Of a stretch of DNA of 40,579 nucleotides, positions 9,138 through 17,412 are shown piece after piece. The DNA is from an uncultured Bacteroidota bacterium. Lineage in GTDB: Bacteria; Bacteroidota; Bacteroidia; Flavobacteriales; Flavobacteriaceae. Position numbers and translations under genes: made by a program. A model generated the notes under the pieces. That model was not told the origin of the DNA and made no database searches. It worked only from the letters and a program-made list of their open reading frames with translations. How positions within the stretch are numbered: the first letter of the stretch is position 1; each line of letters starts with the position of its first letter. The stretch lies in the NCBI GenBank assembly GCA_902526165.1, contig CABZKA010000014.1, positions 1 to 40,579 on the forward strand, in the 5' to 3' direction.

Positions 9138-10469
9138 TTAATTTCTAATTTGACTCAATCTATCTATTAATGCATCCTTGTTTTGACTGTCATTACTTGA
9201 CAATGGAAGTTGATTTTGCATAAGCAAATTTGGTCTTTCAAATTCGTTAACGGATAAATTAAATAATGCCTCAGTTCCATCTTCAAAATGTATGTATTTG
9301 TGTGTAGAGTTTCTGATAGCATATTCGTTGTTTCCAAATTCAGAATAGATGTAATCTCTACTATTACTTGATGAATTTGAATTAAGAATTCCAGCAAAAC
9401 TTTTACTGTCGTATATATCACTATTTTCAATACCACATAGTTCTGAGATTGTAGAGAACAAGTCCGTTGTGTTAATCAAAGAGTTATCACTCACACTTAG
9501 TCTGGTTACCTTGTTTCCTGAAATAACCATAGGAATATTGATCCCACCTTTGTATAAAGTTCCTTTAACTCTCCTTGAGTTGTATTGTTGAGCTACTTGG
9601 TTTGGTGTTCCATTGTCTCCTATAAAAATAATTGTTGTATTATTGAGTACATCACTTCCAATACTTTCAATTAATCTACCAATTTCAGTATCCATAGCCT
9701 CAATCATTGAAAAATAATAGGGAAGAGGATTTTGTTCAATACTAATATCATCATCTGGCAAAGCACCTTGGCTGTGCAGATCTGTTGGTGCAAGATGAAA
9801 AGGTGTATGGGGCGCATTATAGGAAAGACATAGAAACCACGGATTACTCTGATCATTAATCCAACTAATAGCATCATCGGTAAAAAAAGATGTTATGTAT
9901 TGATTCACGTTTGAGTTTTGTCCATTTTTTGACAACGTCCAGTTAAAATAATTTTGAACGCCGCCTCCAAGAATTCCAGAATAATATTCAATTCCCATAT
10001 TATTTGGATGATTACGATCTGGTGGTCTACCTGAAAGATGCCACTTCCCAATGAAAGCGGAGTTGTAGTTGGTATTATCATTGAGTTTTTTAAATATTGA
10101 AGCCTCAGATGTTGATAGTACATCATCAACTTTTAATACGGAGGTTCTGTAGCCATATTTACCCGTTAAAATTGTGCCTCTAGTGGGCGTGCAAACTGGG
10201 TTGGACCAAACATTATTGAATTTTATTCCACTGTTAATTAGCTTTTGAAGTGTTGGCATACTTGGTTTTTGATTTCCAATATTATAGCCTACAGTTGCAT
10301 CTAGGCCAAGATCATCAGCTATAATTAAAAGAACATTGTTTTTTTCTTGAACTTGGTCATCGTCAATATTATTATTACTTGAACCTTCTTCATTACCACA
10401 ACCAGCAACTATAAACAAAATTAATAGCAGAAAAATTCTAGTTCTGTAAAGAATCAATTTGTACGACAT
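9138..10469 (-). CDS. Sulfatase-family lipoprotein
   Basis: 443 residues. Lipobox IVAGC puts the lipid-carrying cysteine at C24. Metal-binding IIADDLGLD (D52, D53) and the FGly motif C93-T-P-T-R97 are present, followed by GKWHLSG and IIFIGDNGTPNQ, all standard for type I sulfatases. C93 would need conversion to formylglycine by an FGE/anSME enzyme, not seen in this window. It cleaves sulfate esters, with carbohydrate sulfates the usual substrates. Its start overlaps the end of the upstream histidine phosphatase gene by 32 bases, implying translational coupling. Shorter than the sulfatases at 37769-40579 and not a close copy of them. Confidence 0.92.
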   Translation of the reverse strand: MSYKLILYRTRIFLLLILFIVAGCGNEEGSSNNNIDDDQVQEKNNVLLIIADDLGLDATVGYNIGNQKPSMPTLQKLINSGIKFNNVWSNPVCTPTRGTILTGKYGYRTSVLKVDDVLSTSEASIFKKLNDNTNYNSAFIGKWHLSGRPPDRNHPNNMGIEYYSGILGGGVQNYFNWTLSKNGQNSNVNQYITSFFTDDAISWINDQSNPWFLCLSYNAPHTPFHLAPTDLHSQGALPDDDISIEQNPLPYYFSMIEAMDTEIGRLIESIGSDVLNNTTIIFIGDNGTPNQVAQQYNSRRVKGTLYKGGINIPMVISGNKVTRLSVSDNSLINTTDLFSTISELCGIENSDIYDSKSFAGILNSNSSSNSRDYIYSEFGNNEYAIRNSTHKYIHFEDGTEALFNLSVNEFERPNLLMQNQLPLSSNDSQNKDALIDRLSQIRN

Positions 10470-10941
10470 AGTGATTAATTTCTTCTGAGCATTTTTTTAC
10501 AATATATAAATTTGAATTTACAGTATCATTTATTTGATTATAGTAGTTGTCTTCTATTAATTTATTTACAAAGCCTGGAATTGTATTACTATGTCCAACT
10601 ACTAGAACTTTATTTCCTTTTTCCTTTTTCAGAAATGATTCATAGCTGATATTAGAGGCAGAATAAATTGTTGGCTTAATTCCTTTAGCAATAGAGACAG
10701 GAAGAACGGTTTCTATCGTTCTATTGTAGTTTGTTGAATATATGCTGTTAACTTCTTTGTTTTCAAAATATCCATTCCACAATAAAGATCTTTTTATTCC
10801 CTTTTCACTTAAATGAGGATTTTTATTCAAGGGATCAGACCTATCCTTTTCTGCATGCCGAATTAAGTAAACTTCTATGCAGTCATCAAGTGGTAAATTA
10901 CATGATAAAAAAAGGATCGTTAGTACTATTAAGTGTCTCAA
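10438..10941 (-). CDS. Histidine phosphatase family lipoprotein
   Basis: 167 residues. Lipobox LFLSC gives C14 as the acylated cysteine. The catalytic R28-H29 lies in YLIRHAEKDR, R74 in NYNRTIET, and the second histidine H117 in VVGHSNTIPG. This is the phosphoglycerate mutase-like fold, here exported to the envelope, so a phosphatase rather than a glycolytic mutase. It starts 3 bases after the acid phosphatase gene and overlaps the following sulfatase gene. Substrate unknown. Confidence 0.88.
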   Translation of the reverse strand: MRHLIVLTILFLSCNLPLDDCIEVYLIRHAEKDRSDPLNKNPHLSEKGIKRSLLWNGYFENKEVNSIYSTNYNRTIETVLPVSIAKGIKPTIYSASNISYESFLKKEKGNKVLVVGHSNTIPGFVNKLIEDNYYNQINDTVNSNLYIVKKCSEEINHYVVQIDSLQN

Positions 10942-10944
10942 AAC

Positions 10945-11637
10945 TTATTCTTCAAATCCTTGTTCCCAATTACCATAAATTAAATTAGGAAATAAAATAA
11001 ATTTATCTCCAAAATCATCTTTATGCCTTAAAGTAGCATCCCAACGCCCTAGGTTATCTTTATCAAAAAAATCCTGATGGAAATCTCCAAGATTATCTCC
11101 AAGAAATAAAATAATTTCATAATTACTGAGTTCATTTCTTCTTGGTTCTTTGTCTCTAGTTTCAGTTCTTAACAACATTTTTGTTGAATGATTGAATGGA
11201 AAACCCAAGTCAATTAAATTCTCTTTTGTTGGTTCGTAATTTTCAACTAATCTATTGGATAAATAAATTATTTCAACATTTTTTTTGGAAGCATAATTGA
11301 AAAAATCTAATGATCCAGGTACTGCTGTAGCGATCTTTTTATTAACCCAAACAGACCATAAATCTTGATTATAATCAAGCCTTTCATCAATTAGCATCTC
11401 GTTAAAGGGGGTGTTATTTAATACTGTTTCGTCAAGGTCAGCAACAATTGCAATTGGCTTATTATGAGTATTTAAAAGCTCTTTATCAAGTTTGGCTTTT
11501 GCAACATTATAGGCTTGAACACAGAGGGCTTTGTATTCTGCAGATTTTCCATGCCAATAGATTGAGTGTTCTTTTTTTGAGAACTTTGAATTACAACTTA
11601 AAATGATAAAGGTTAATAAAATCAGCACATACCGCAT
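10945..11637 (-). CDS. HAD acid phosphatase, 5'-nucleotidase lipoprotein e(P4) family
   Basis: 230 residues. Lipobox IILSC gives C15. The nucleophile motif is D67-L-D69-E-T, followed by IIYLSNRL, LLRTETRDKEPRR and LFLGDNLGDF, which are the successive HAD loops of the P4 (class C) acid phosphatases. In Haemophilus, P4 dephosphorylates nucleotides at the outer membrane for uptake; here it could release phosphate from nucleotides or other phosphomonoesters. It is first gene of the leftward four-gene run. Confidence 0.92.
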   Translation of the reverse strand: MRYVLILLTFIILSCNSKFSKKEHSIYWHGKSAEYKALCVQAYNVAKAKLDKELLNTHNKPIAIVADLDETVLNNTPFNEMLIDERLDYNQDLWSVWVNKKIATAVPGSLDFFNYASKKNVEIIYLSNRLVENYEPTKENLIDLGFPFNHSTKMLLRTETRDKEPRRNELSNYEIILFLGDNLGDFHQDFFDKDNLGRWDATLRHKDDFGDKFILFPNLIYGNWEQGFEE

Positions 11638-11691
11638 CTACTAAAATTATGAAATTATAAATTTAAAATAGCAAATAGCTATATTTAAAAG

Positions 11692-11835
11692 GTGAAGAAA
11701 TCAAACAATAAATACTCTTTTTTGTTAGGACTAGTTTTTTTAATTCTAGGAATATTTTTTTATCAGGAATTCAAATCCTTTATAACAGCTGTGTTTTTTT
11801 TTGTAATAGCAATTGGTTTTTTTTTTCGATCATAG
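11692..11835 (+). CDS. Small two-helix membrane protein, 47 residues
   Basis: Start GTG at 11692, stop TAG at 11833-11835. The product begins VKKSNNKYSFLLGLVFLILG, has two hydrophobic helices (about 9-24 and 30-45) separated by a short turn with Q and E, and ends FFFRS. The basic N-terminus and well-spaced helices fit a real small membrane protein. No family recognised. It fills the gap between the divergent phosphatase and SOUL genes, 44 bases before the latter. An unspliced AT-rich gap could mimic this by chance, so confidence is moderate. Confidence 0.5.
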   Translation: MKKSNNKYSFLLGLVFLILGIFFYQEFKSFITAVFFFVIAIGFFFRS

Positions 11836-11879
11836 TTTTTTGAGGCATAGTATTTGAATTTATAGATTAGGTTACAGTC

Positions 11880-12452
11880 ATGAATTTTAAATCAATATTT
11901 TCAATTTTATTAATATTATCATTTATGATTTCATTTTCTCAATCTTACGAATCTCATAAGTATGAAACCCTTTATTCACAAGACAACTTTGAAGTGAGGA
12001 AGTATGAGCCTGTGTTAAAAGCTAAAACTTACTCAGATAAAGGATCAAATAATAATTTTGGAAAACTGTTTAGATACATTTCAGGTTATAATGAAAAAAA
12101 TCAAAAAATTTCCATGACAACACCAGTATATATGAAACAAGAAAGTGAAAAGTCAATGATGGAATTTGTATTACCTTCAAAATTCAATCTAGAAAACGTT
12201 TCTCAACCACTATCAAATCAAATAGAAATTTATGAAGATCAAGGAGGCCTTTATGCTTCAGTTCGATATTCTGGTTATTCAAACGCTTCAAAAAGAAATA
12301 AGCATAAAAAATTATTGATTGAAAAATTAAAGGAATATAATATTAATCCTTTAGGAGATTTTCTCTATCTTTCATATGATAGCCCGTATAAGTTTTATAA
12401 TCGTAGAAATGAGGTTGTTGTAGCTATAAAAGATTTTGAAAAGAATAATTAG
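11880..12452 (+). CDS. SOUL-family heme-binding protein, exported
   Basis: 190 residues. The signal peptide ends near FSQS (about 21). The remainder is a complete SOUL domain: YETLYSQDNFEVRKYEP, LFRYISGYNEKNQKISMTTPVY, MMEFVLPSKF, and VRYSGYS. SOUL proteins bind heme or tetrapyrroles in some members; in bacteria the role is poorly known. The signal peptide places it in the periplasm. Its last 17 bases overlap the next gene, a b561-like four-helix protein, which supports a heme-related job in the envelope. Confidence 0.92.
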   Translation: MNFKSIFSILLILSFMISFSQSYESHKYETLYSQDNFEVRKYEPVLKAKTYSDKGSNNNFGKLFRYISGYNEKNQKISMTTPVYMKQESEKSMMEFVLPSKFNLENVSQPLSNQIEIYEDQGGLYASVRYSGYSNASKRNKHKKLLIEKLKEYNINPLGDFLYLSYDSPYKFYNRRNEVVVAIKDFEKNN

Positions 12453-13047
12453 AGATATTATCATTTTATTTTTTCTAGGTTTTTCATCTATTTCATCTAC
12501 CCAAGAACAAGAGCTTTTCGACTTGATTGTTGTTGATGAAAATGCTACACCCCCGCTTCTTCCCGAAAGAATGATTTTTACACAAAAAATGCTTTGGGGA
12601 GAAAAAGGCTTGATGCGTAAAACAGGAATATCACCGTTAACCATCCAGAACAGGGAAAAAGAACTTAGGTTAAGAAGATCGTTTTTAAAAACTCATCAGA
12701 TTCTAGGGTACACCACATTAGCAACAATGATTGCTCAGGGCATTATCGGAGGAAAGCTGTATAACGGTCAAGGTGATTTATATGAAACGCACAAAACAAT
12801 GGGTAAAATTGTAAATGTGGGATATTTTACTGGCGCAGCACTGTCTTTATTTTCACCCCCACCATTAACCAATAAAAAAACCAAGGGTTTTAGTTCAATA
12901 AAAGCTCATAAAATTCTTGCTAATATCCACTTTAGCGCGATGGTGATTACAAATGTTGTTGCTGATGATAATAGAAAAGCTCATAGAGCTGCAGCATACA
13001 CTGCATTTGCAAGCTATGCAACTGCTGTTATCGTATTTAAATTCTGA
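12436..13047 (+). CDS. Four-helix membrane protein, cytochrome b561-like
   Basis: 203 residues from a TTG at 12436, which overlaps the SOUL gene by 17 bases and yields a clean signal sequence (KRIIRD, hydrophobic core, SISSTQ). Four membrane helices (about 83-105, 122-140, 157-175, 185-203) carry H87, H119, H158, H165 and H183; two bis-histidine heme sites as in cytochrome b561 are possible. The next gene is yceI, and in E. coli yceI sits next to the b561-family yceJ, which supports the assignment. Family is inferred from helix count, histidine placement and context, not a certain match. Confidence 0.65.
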   Translation: MKRIIRDIIILFFLGFSSISSTQEQELFDLIVVDENATPPLLPERMIFTQKMLWGEKGLMRKTGISPLTIQNREKELRLRRSFLKTHQILGYTTLATMIAQGIIGGKLYNGQGDLYETHKTMGKIVNVGYFTGAALSLFSPPPLTNKKTKGFSSIKAHKILANIHFSAMVITNVVADDNRKAHRAAAYTAFASYATAVIVFKF

Positions 13048-13574
13048 TGATTAAATTTTTAAACATATCACTGATTTTTATTCTAAGTGTTTTCAACTTG
13101 AATGCTCAGCAGACAATAATGTTAGATAAAGAGGAGTCTTACATTAAGTACGATGCCAAACACGTATTACATGCTTGGGAGGGAATTAATCAAAATATAA
13201 AAGGAGTTATTGTTAAAGACAAAAAAATTGAAAAAATTGCCATTGCTGCACAGGTCGTAGATTTTGATAGTGGCAATTCTGGAAGAGACGCACACTCATT
13301 GGAAGTTTTGGAAGCTCTAAAATTTCCAAGCATTAAGTTTTACTCTGAAAAAATAAAAACACAAGGAGATGTTATAATATTTGATGGTGAAGTGGAATTC
13401 CATGGCCAAAAAAAATCCATACTAGTTTATTCAACTTTAAATGAAGAAGAGGACTCAATAGTTATCAATGGAAAATTTACATTAAATCCTAGTGAATTTC
13501 TAATCGAATTACCTTCATTTATGCTTGTGAAGATGGAAGACTTTATAAATATTCAGTTTGAATTAAAATTCTAA
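13047..13574 (+). CDS. YceI-family periplasmic lipid-binding protein
   Basis: 175 residues. The signal peptide ends near LNAQ. The YceI lipocalin-like fold is recognised by KYDAKHVLHAWEG, FDSGNSGRDAHSLEVLEA and FPSIKF. Related proteins bind polyisoprenoids or ubiquinone-like lipids in an elongated barrel. The start ATG overlaps the stop of the b561-like gene (TGATG at 13045), so the two are translationally coupled. Confidence 0.93.
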   Translation: MIKFLNISLIFILSVFNLNAQQTIMLDKEESYIKYDAKHVLHAWEGINQNIKGVIVKDKKIEKIAIAAQVVDFDSGNSGRDAHSLEVLEALKFPSIKFYSEKIKTQGDVIIFDGEVEFHGQKKSILVYSTLNEEEDSIVINGKFTLNPSEFLIELPSFMLVKMEDFINIQFELKF

Positions 13575-13578
13575 GGTC

Positions 13579-14202
13579 TTATGAGTTCGATAATAGGAAT
13601 TTGAACCCGAAAACCGCAAGGATTGAACCAATTAAAGGAAAAACCACGTAATACCATGCAAAATAATGAGATACCCCATTACTGGTTATTAAATCTATAA
13701 TTGAAGGACCAAGAGAAACTGCTGGATTGAAAACAGCGCCAGAAATTGGTCCCACAGAAAATATTCCTGCCATTACCGTTAATCCAATGGCAAGTCCATA
13801 GAACGAATTTCCTTTTAAATTTGGATGGGTAGCAACGTTTAGTATTACAAACACCAATAAAAACGTGAATATTATCTCCGAAAAAAATATGGGATATATT
13901 GAATCACCCAAAACAGGTTGAACTTGCATATTGCCTTTCATTAAATAAATTGAAAGAGCAGCTAAAGTAGATCCTAAAATTTGGGAAATGAAATATTTGA
14001 ATGAATCAATAACAGAAATTTCCTTTTGAATAAGCATTGCTAATGTTACAGCAGGGTTGTAGTGAGCACCAGAAATATGGGCTCCACAGTATACCAAAAC
14101 TACAAGTCCAAAACCTATCGCAAGTGGATTACCTGATGTCAATCCAATAATTAAGACAAGGAAATATGTCCCAAAGAATTCTATAAATAATTTTTTGTTC
14201 AC
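13579..14202 (-). CDS. Aquaporin/MIP-family channel lacking the filter arginine
   Basis: 207 residues, six helices plus two half-helices, with N49-P-A51 (HYNPAVTLA) and N159-P-A161 (GAVFNPAVSLGPS). Usual members have Arg right after the second NPA as part of the selectivity filter; here residue 162 is Val. The channel would conduct small uncharged solutes such as water or glycerol, but the altered filter makes the substrate unclear. The gene is convergent with yceI, 4 bases away, and is not part of that operon. Confidence 0.9.
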   Translation of the reverse strand: MNKKLFIEFFGTYFLVLIIGLTSGNPLAIGFGLVVLVYCGAHISGAHYNPAVTLAMLIQKEISVIDSFKYFISQILGSTLAALSIYLMKGNMQVQPVLGDSIYPIFFSEIIFTFLLVFVILNVATHPNLKGNSFYGLAIGLTVMAGIFSVGPISGAVFNPAVSLGPSIIDLITSNGVSHYFAWYYVVFPLIGSILAVFGFKFLLSNS

Positions 14203-14214
14203 AAATTAAAGTTA

Positions 14215-15858
14215 TTAAAATGATGTAATTACTGAAAAGGAAAGCCCCTTAAATTCAGGTACATATCTGCAAACACCACCATAACACATAAGCCCTCCCC
14301 TTTGTTTACCATATGATAACATAAACTTACTGGCATTTTTTGAAAAGGACATCCCAAAATTGGAATATTCAGGTTTATCTTCTAGCTCATTTCCATAATT
14401 AACGATACTGTTGAAATAAGCCGAAAAATTATAATTAAAATTATATTCAGCACCATATCCCAACCAATTCTTTTTATCATCTTCAGTAAAAAGATTCTGA
14501 ATTTCAAATCTCATCGATTTTTCACCATTTAAACGCAGGGTATTATCAAAAACTAATATTTTAGAATCTATTTCACCAACCTTTTCTTCAACAAATCTTT
14601 TGTTGTAGTACCTATTTACAAAAAGTATAATATTGCTAAATTTTTCTGACCATTTCTTTCTTATCTCTAAACTTTGCTCTGAAAAATACTTTTCTCCGAA
14701 ACCTAAAAAATCTAAATCATAATCCTCATTTTCGTAATTATAATTTCCACTAATATTATTCCATTTAGAAATATTTAAGCTAATTTTTGTTCCATATTTT
14801 CCGCCTAAAAAAGTTTCTTTTTTGATGTTATAATATGCATCCAATTGAAATCCAATTTCACCTGCCTTCATAAGGCTAGGGTCTTGAAAAGAGATATTTG
14901 GTTGTGATTGATAAACATTTATGTTGGTCAATAAATAATCATGCTGTTTAGTAAGTGCGGGTAAATAATTTAATGTTGTTTCAAAAAAAGGACTGCCAAA
15001 CTCAATTCTCTCACTGTAAAATCCCATATTTTCAAGTCTTCTGAATGTAAAATCTAAACCAAGCCCATCTTTTATCAGACCAGCATTTAACAGATGTGCA
15101 TTACCTGTTTTTATAAAGGTCTCTGAAACAGTATTAAATTTGACAACACCGTCTTCAGATTTATAGGCATATTCATAATTTAAATAAAAGGAATCTGTAT
15201 TGTAATCAACTCTTGCAGAAAACGAATTTGTTAAATCATCAAACGGATAACTGACATAGTGAGGAGACTCTAACCTCCCAAGATAAGTTAGGCCAACTAA
15301 TAAACTATTAAAAGTGTTTTTATCTTCATGTAAGGTAAATTCTGAATCAAATCCAAAAACCTTACCCTCAGAAATAGTATTGGCCTTCTTTTGATATCCG
15401 CCTAGTAACACAAATCTTAAATTCTGTTTTTTATATGAGGCTCTTATCCCCCATAATGAATTGTTAATACCCAATTGCCTGTCCTCCCAAGTTCTTAAAA
15501 GCATTCCACTTCCAAATTGCTCATAAATTGTTCCAAGTGTAAAATTAAAATCATTTGGATTGAAATTGATACTAAAAGTGGAAACAAAGGTATCTTCAAG
15601 TAGATCTGAATAATTTTGAAGTGCTAATGGAAGATAGGATTCTGTTTGTAGATCAAAAACCCATTTATTATTCAAATTATACTTCAAATTTAAATAGTTA
15701 TTCGATGCAAATTTTTTATCATAGTCAGTAGATTCACTATCCTCGTAGTAAACTCCATTTGATTCAAAAGACCCATAAAAGAAATTGTTAGACTGTGAAA
15801 CTCCGTTTATGATCCAAAAATTTAAAACTACAAATAAGGCAAATCTATTCACGCTCAT
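14215..15858 (-). CDS. DUF6029-type outer membrane beta-barrel protein
   Basis: 547 residues with a signal peptide ending near VSQS. The rest is alternating hydrophobic and aromatic strands ending in a terminal F, as in outer-membrane barrels. Segments such as FTLGTIYEQFGSGMLLRTWED match what I recall of the DUF6029 family, usually beside TlpA- and Omp28-like genes in Bacteroidota. Function unknown. The start overlaps the end of the TlpA gene by 14 bases. Confidence 0.75.
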   Translation of the reverse strand: MSVNRFALFVVLNFWIINGVSQSNNFFYGSFESNGVYYEDSESTDYDKKFASNNYLNLKYNLNNKWVFDLQTESYLPLALQNYSDLLEDTFVSTFSINFNPNDFNFTLGTIYEQFGSGMLLRTWEDRQLGINNSLWGIRASYKKQNLRFVLLGGYQKKANTISEGKVFGFDSEFTLHEDKNTFNSLLVGLTYLGRLESPHYVSYPFDDLTNSFSARVDYNTDSFYLNYEYAYKSEDGVVKFNTVSETFIKTGNAHLLNAGLIKDGLGLDFTFRRLENMGFYSERIEFGSPFFETTLNYLPALTKQHDYLLTNINVYQSQPNISFQDPSLMKAGEIGFQLDAYYNIKKETFLGGKYGTKISLNISKWNNISGNYNYENEDYDLDFLGFGEKYFSEQSLEIRKKWSEKFSNIILFVNRYYNKRFVEEKVGEIDSKILVFDNTLRLNGEKSMRFEIQNLFTEDDKKNWLGYGAEYNFNYNFSAYFNSIVNYGNELEDKPEYSNFGMSFSKNASKFMLSYGKQRGGLMCYGGVCRYVPEFKGLSFSVITSF

Positions 15859-16336
15859 ATTCCCTCAATTTATCTAAAAGATCCAACTCCTCACCAGGAG
15901 CATATCCAACCCTTCTGTGAAGAATTTGATTTTGTTTTGTAATTACGGTATGAGGTAAACCAGAGATATTAAGGGCCCTTTTTAAATCATGATTCTCATC
16001 TAGTAAAACATCGAACTTCCAGCTCTTGCCATTCACTAGAGGCCTAACCCTTCTCTTAGTTCTAGCATCGTCAGTTGATATTGCAAGAACTTTAAAATTT
16101 AATTTATCACTCAACTCATCATATACCTCATTGAGCGCATCCAGTTCGTTAATACATGGCACACACCAAGTTGCCCAAAAAGAAAGAATGTAAAAGTTAT
16201 CTTCATTCAATTCTTTATTCATCGTTGTATAAGTTCCTTTGAATGTTTCTAGTGGAATGTTGGGCACAAGTTTTTGCGCATTAAATTCAGTCAAATAAAA
16301 AGCTAAAATCAGTGTAAAAAATAGTTTTTTGAACAT
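15845..16336 (-). CDS. TlpA-like exported thioredoxin-fold protein
   Basis: 163 residues. The signal peptide ends near FNAQ (21). FWATWC58-V-P-C61 is the thiol-disulfide active site, and LNISGLPHTVI carries the cis-proline. Proteins of this family reduce or exchange disulfides in the periplasm, for example on cytochrome c or outer-membrane clients. It begins the leftward pair with the DUF6029 barrel and lies 38 bases from the divergent Omp28 gene, which carries a second CxxC thioredoxin-like site. Confidence 0.93.
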   Translation of the reverse strand: MFKKLFFTLILAFYLTEFNAQKLVPNIPLETFKGTYTTMNKELNEDNFYILSFWATWCVPCINELDALNEVYDELSDKLNFKVLAISTDDARTKRRVRPLVNGKSWKFDVLLDENHDLKRALNISGLPHTVITKQNQILHRRVGYAPGEELDLLDKLREYERE

Positions 16337-16374
16337 TTTTTAAATTTAAGACTAATTTATTAATTTAGCAGGCT

Positions 16375-17412
16375 ATGAAAAAATTTTTACAGAGAAGCGG
16401 TTTTTTGTTTTTACTTCTAATATTATCATGTAGTGGAAGTGATGAAAACGGGAGCGAAGATCAATTTAATCAATATATAGATTTATTTGTTTCAGGCACT
16501 GAAGGTTTTATTGGAGAAACAATTATTTTTACTGTCTTTGATCAAGATGGGAACAACGTTTCAACATCTTCAGATTTTTATGTCAATGAAACGAAAATAC
16601 CATCTAATACACACACCTTTAATAGTATTGGCACATTTGATGTATATGCAAAATACGGTCAATTAACATCCATAACAAAAACAATTGAGATAATCCCAAC
16701 ACCAATTACATTTAAGCAAAATGTAGTTGTTGAAGATTTCACTGGTACTTGGTGTGGTTGGTGCCCAAGGGTTTCTGAAGCAGTTAGATTGTTAAAACAA
16801 GAGACGTCGGATGCTATAGTTGTTGCAATTCACAATGGTGATGCAATGCAATTTTCTCAAGAGGGCGCAATTAGACAAGCTTTTAACGTTACAGGTTTCC
16901 CAACAGCACTCATAAATAGACAAGAAAGATGGGCTTCTCCACAACCATCAAATGTAGCTCAAGTTACAGGTAAGATGAGCGGTAAGTCATACGCCTCAAT
17001 TGCAATGGATTCCAGAGTAGAAGGAGATGGTTTATATCTGAATGTTAAAGTTAAAATGGGATATAGTTATGATTCAATGAAGCTTGCTGTTTACATGTTA
17101 GAGGATGGTCTTATTTACGATCAAAGAAATTTTACATCTTACTATGGAGGTGCAGATCCCATTAGAAATTTTGTTCATGATGATGTTTTGAGAAGATCGC
17201 TGACTGACATTTTTGGAGATGAATTACCATCTGATGAAGTTGGACATGGCAAAATATACAGCAAAGATTTTGCATACGCTATACCTGGCATGTATAATAA
17301 GTCAAAAATTAAATTGGTTGCTTTTGTAACTACTGGAGAAGATAGGTCTATTGTAAATGTTAGACAATCTAAGATCGGAGAAACCCAAGATTTCCAAACT
17401 TTGGATGAATGA
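16375..17412 (+). CDS. Omp28-related lipoprotein with CGWC thioredoxin-like site
   Basis: 345 residues. Lipobox LILSC gives C19. An Ig-like region spans about 35-110, followed by a thioredoxin-like domain with EDFTGTWC127-G-W-C130 and FNVTGFPTALINR. The rest is a beta-rich C-terminus. Omp28-type proteins are outer-membrane-associated in Bacteroidota; the redox partner is not known. The stop overlaps the start of the Smr gene by 4 bases. TAATTTAG just before the ATG is one base off the -7 promoter consensus. Confidence 0.9.
   Translation: MKKFLQRSGFLFLLLILSCSGSDENGSEDQFNQYIDLFVSGTEGFIGETIIFTVFDQDGNNVSTSSDFYVNETKIPSNTHTFNSIGTFDVYAKYGQLTSITKTIEIIPTPITFKQNVVVEDFTGTWCGWCPRVSEAVRLLKQETSDAIVVAIHNGDAMQFSQEGAIRQAFNVTGFPTALINRQERWASPQPSNVAQVTGKMSGKSYASIAMDSRVEGDGLYLNVKVKMGYSYDSMKLAVYMLEDGLIYDQRNFTSYYGGADPIRNFVHDDVLRRSLTDIFGDELPSDEVGHGKIYSKDFAYAIPGMYNKSKIKLVAFVTTGEDRSIVNVRQSKIGETQDFQTLDE

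Noticed and set aside
6197-11637. Genomic island inserted at the CAT tRNA
   Set aside because: No integrase and no second copy of the tRNA 3' end were found downstream.
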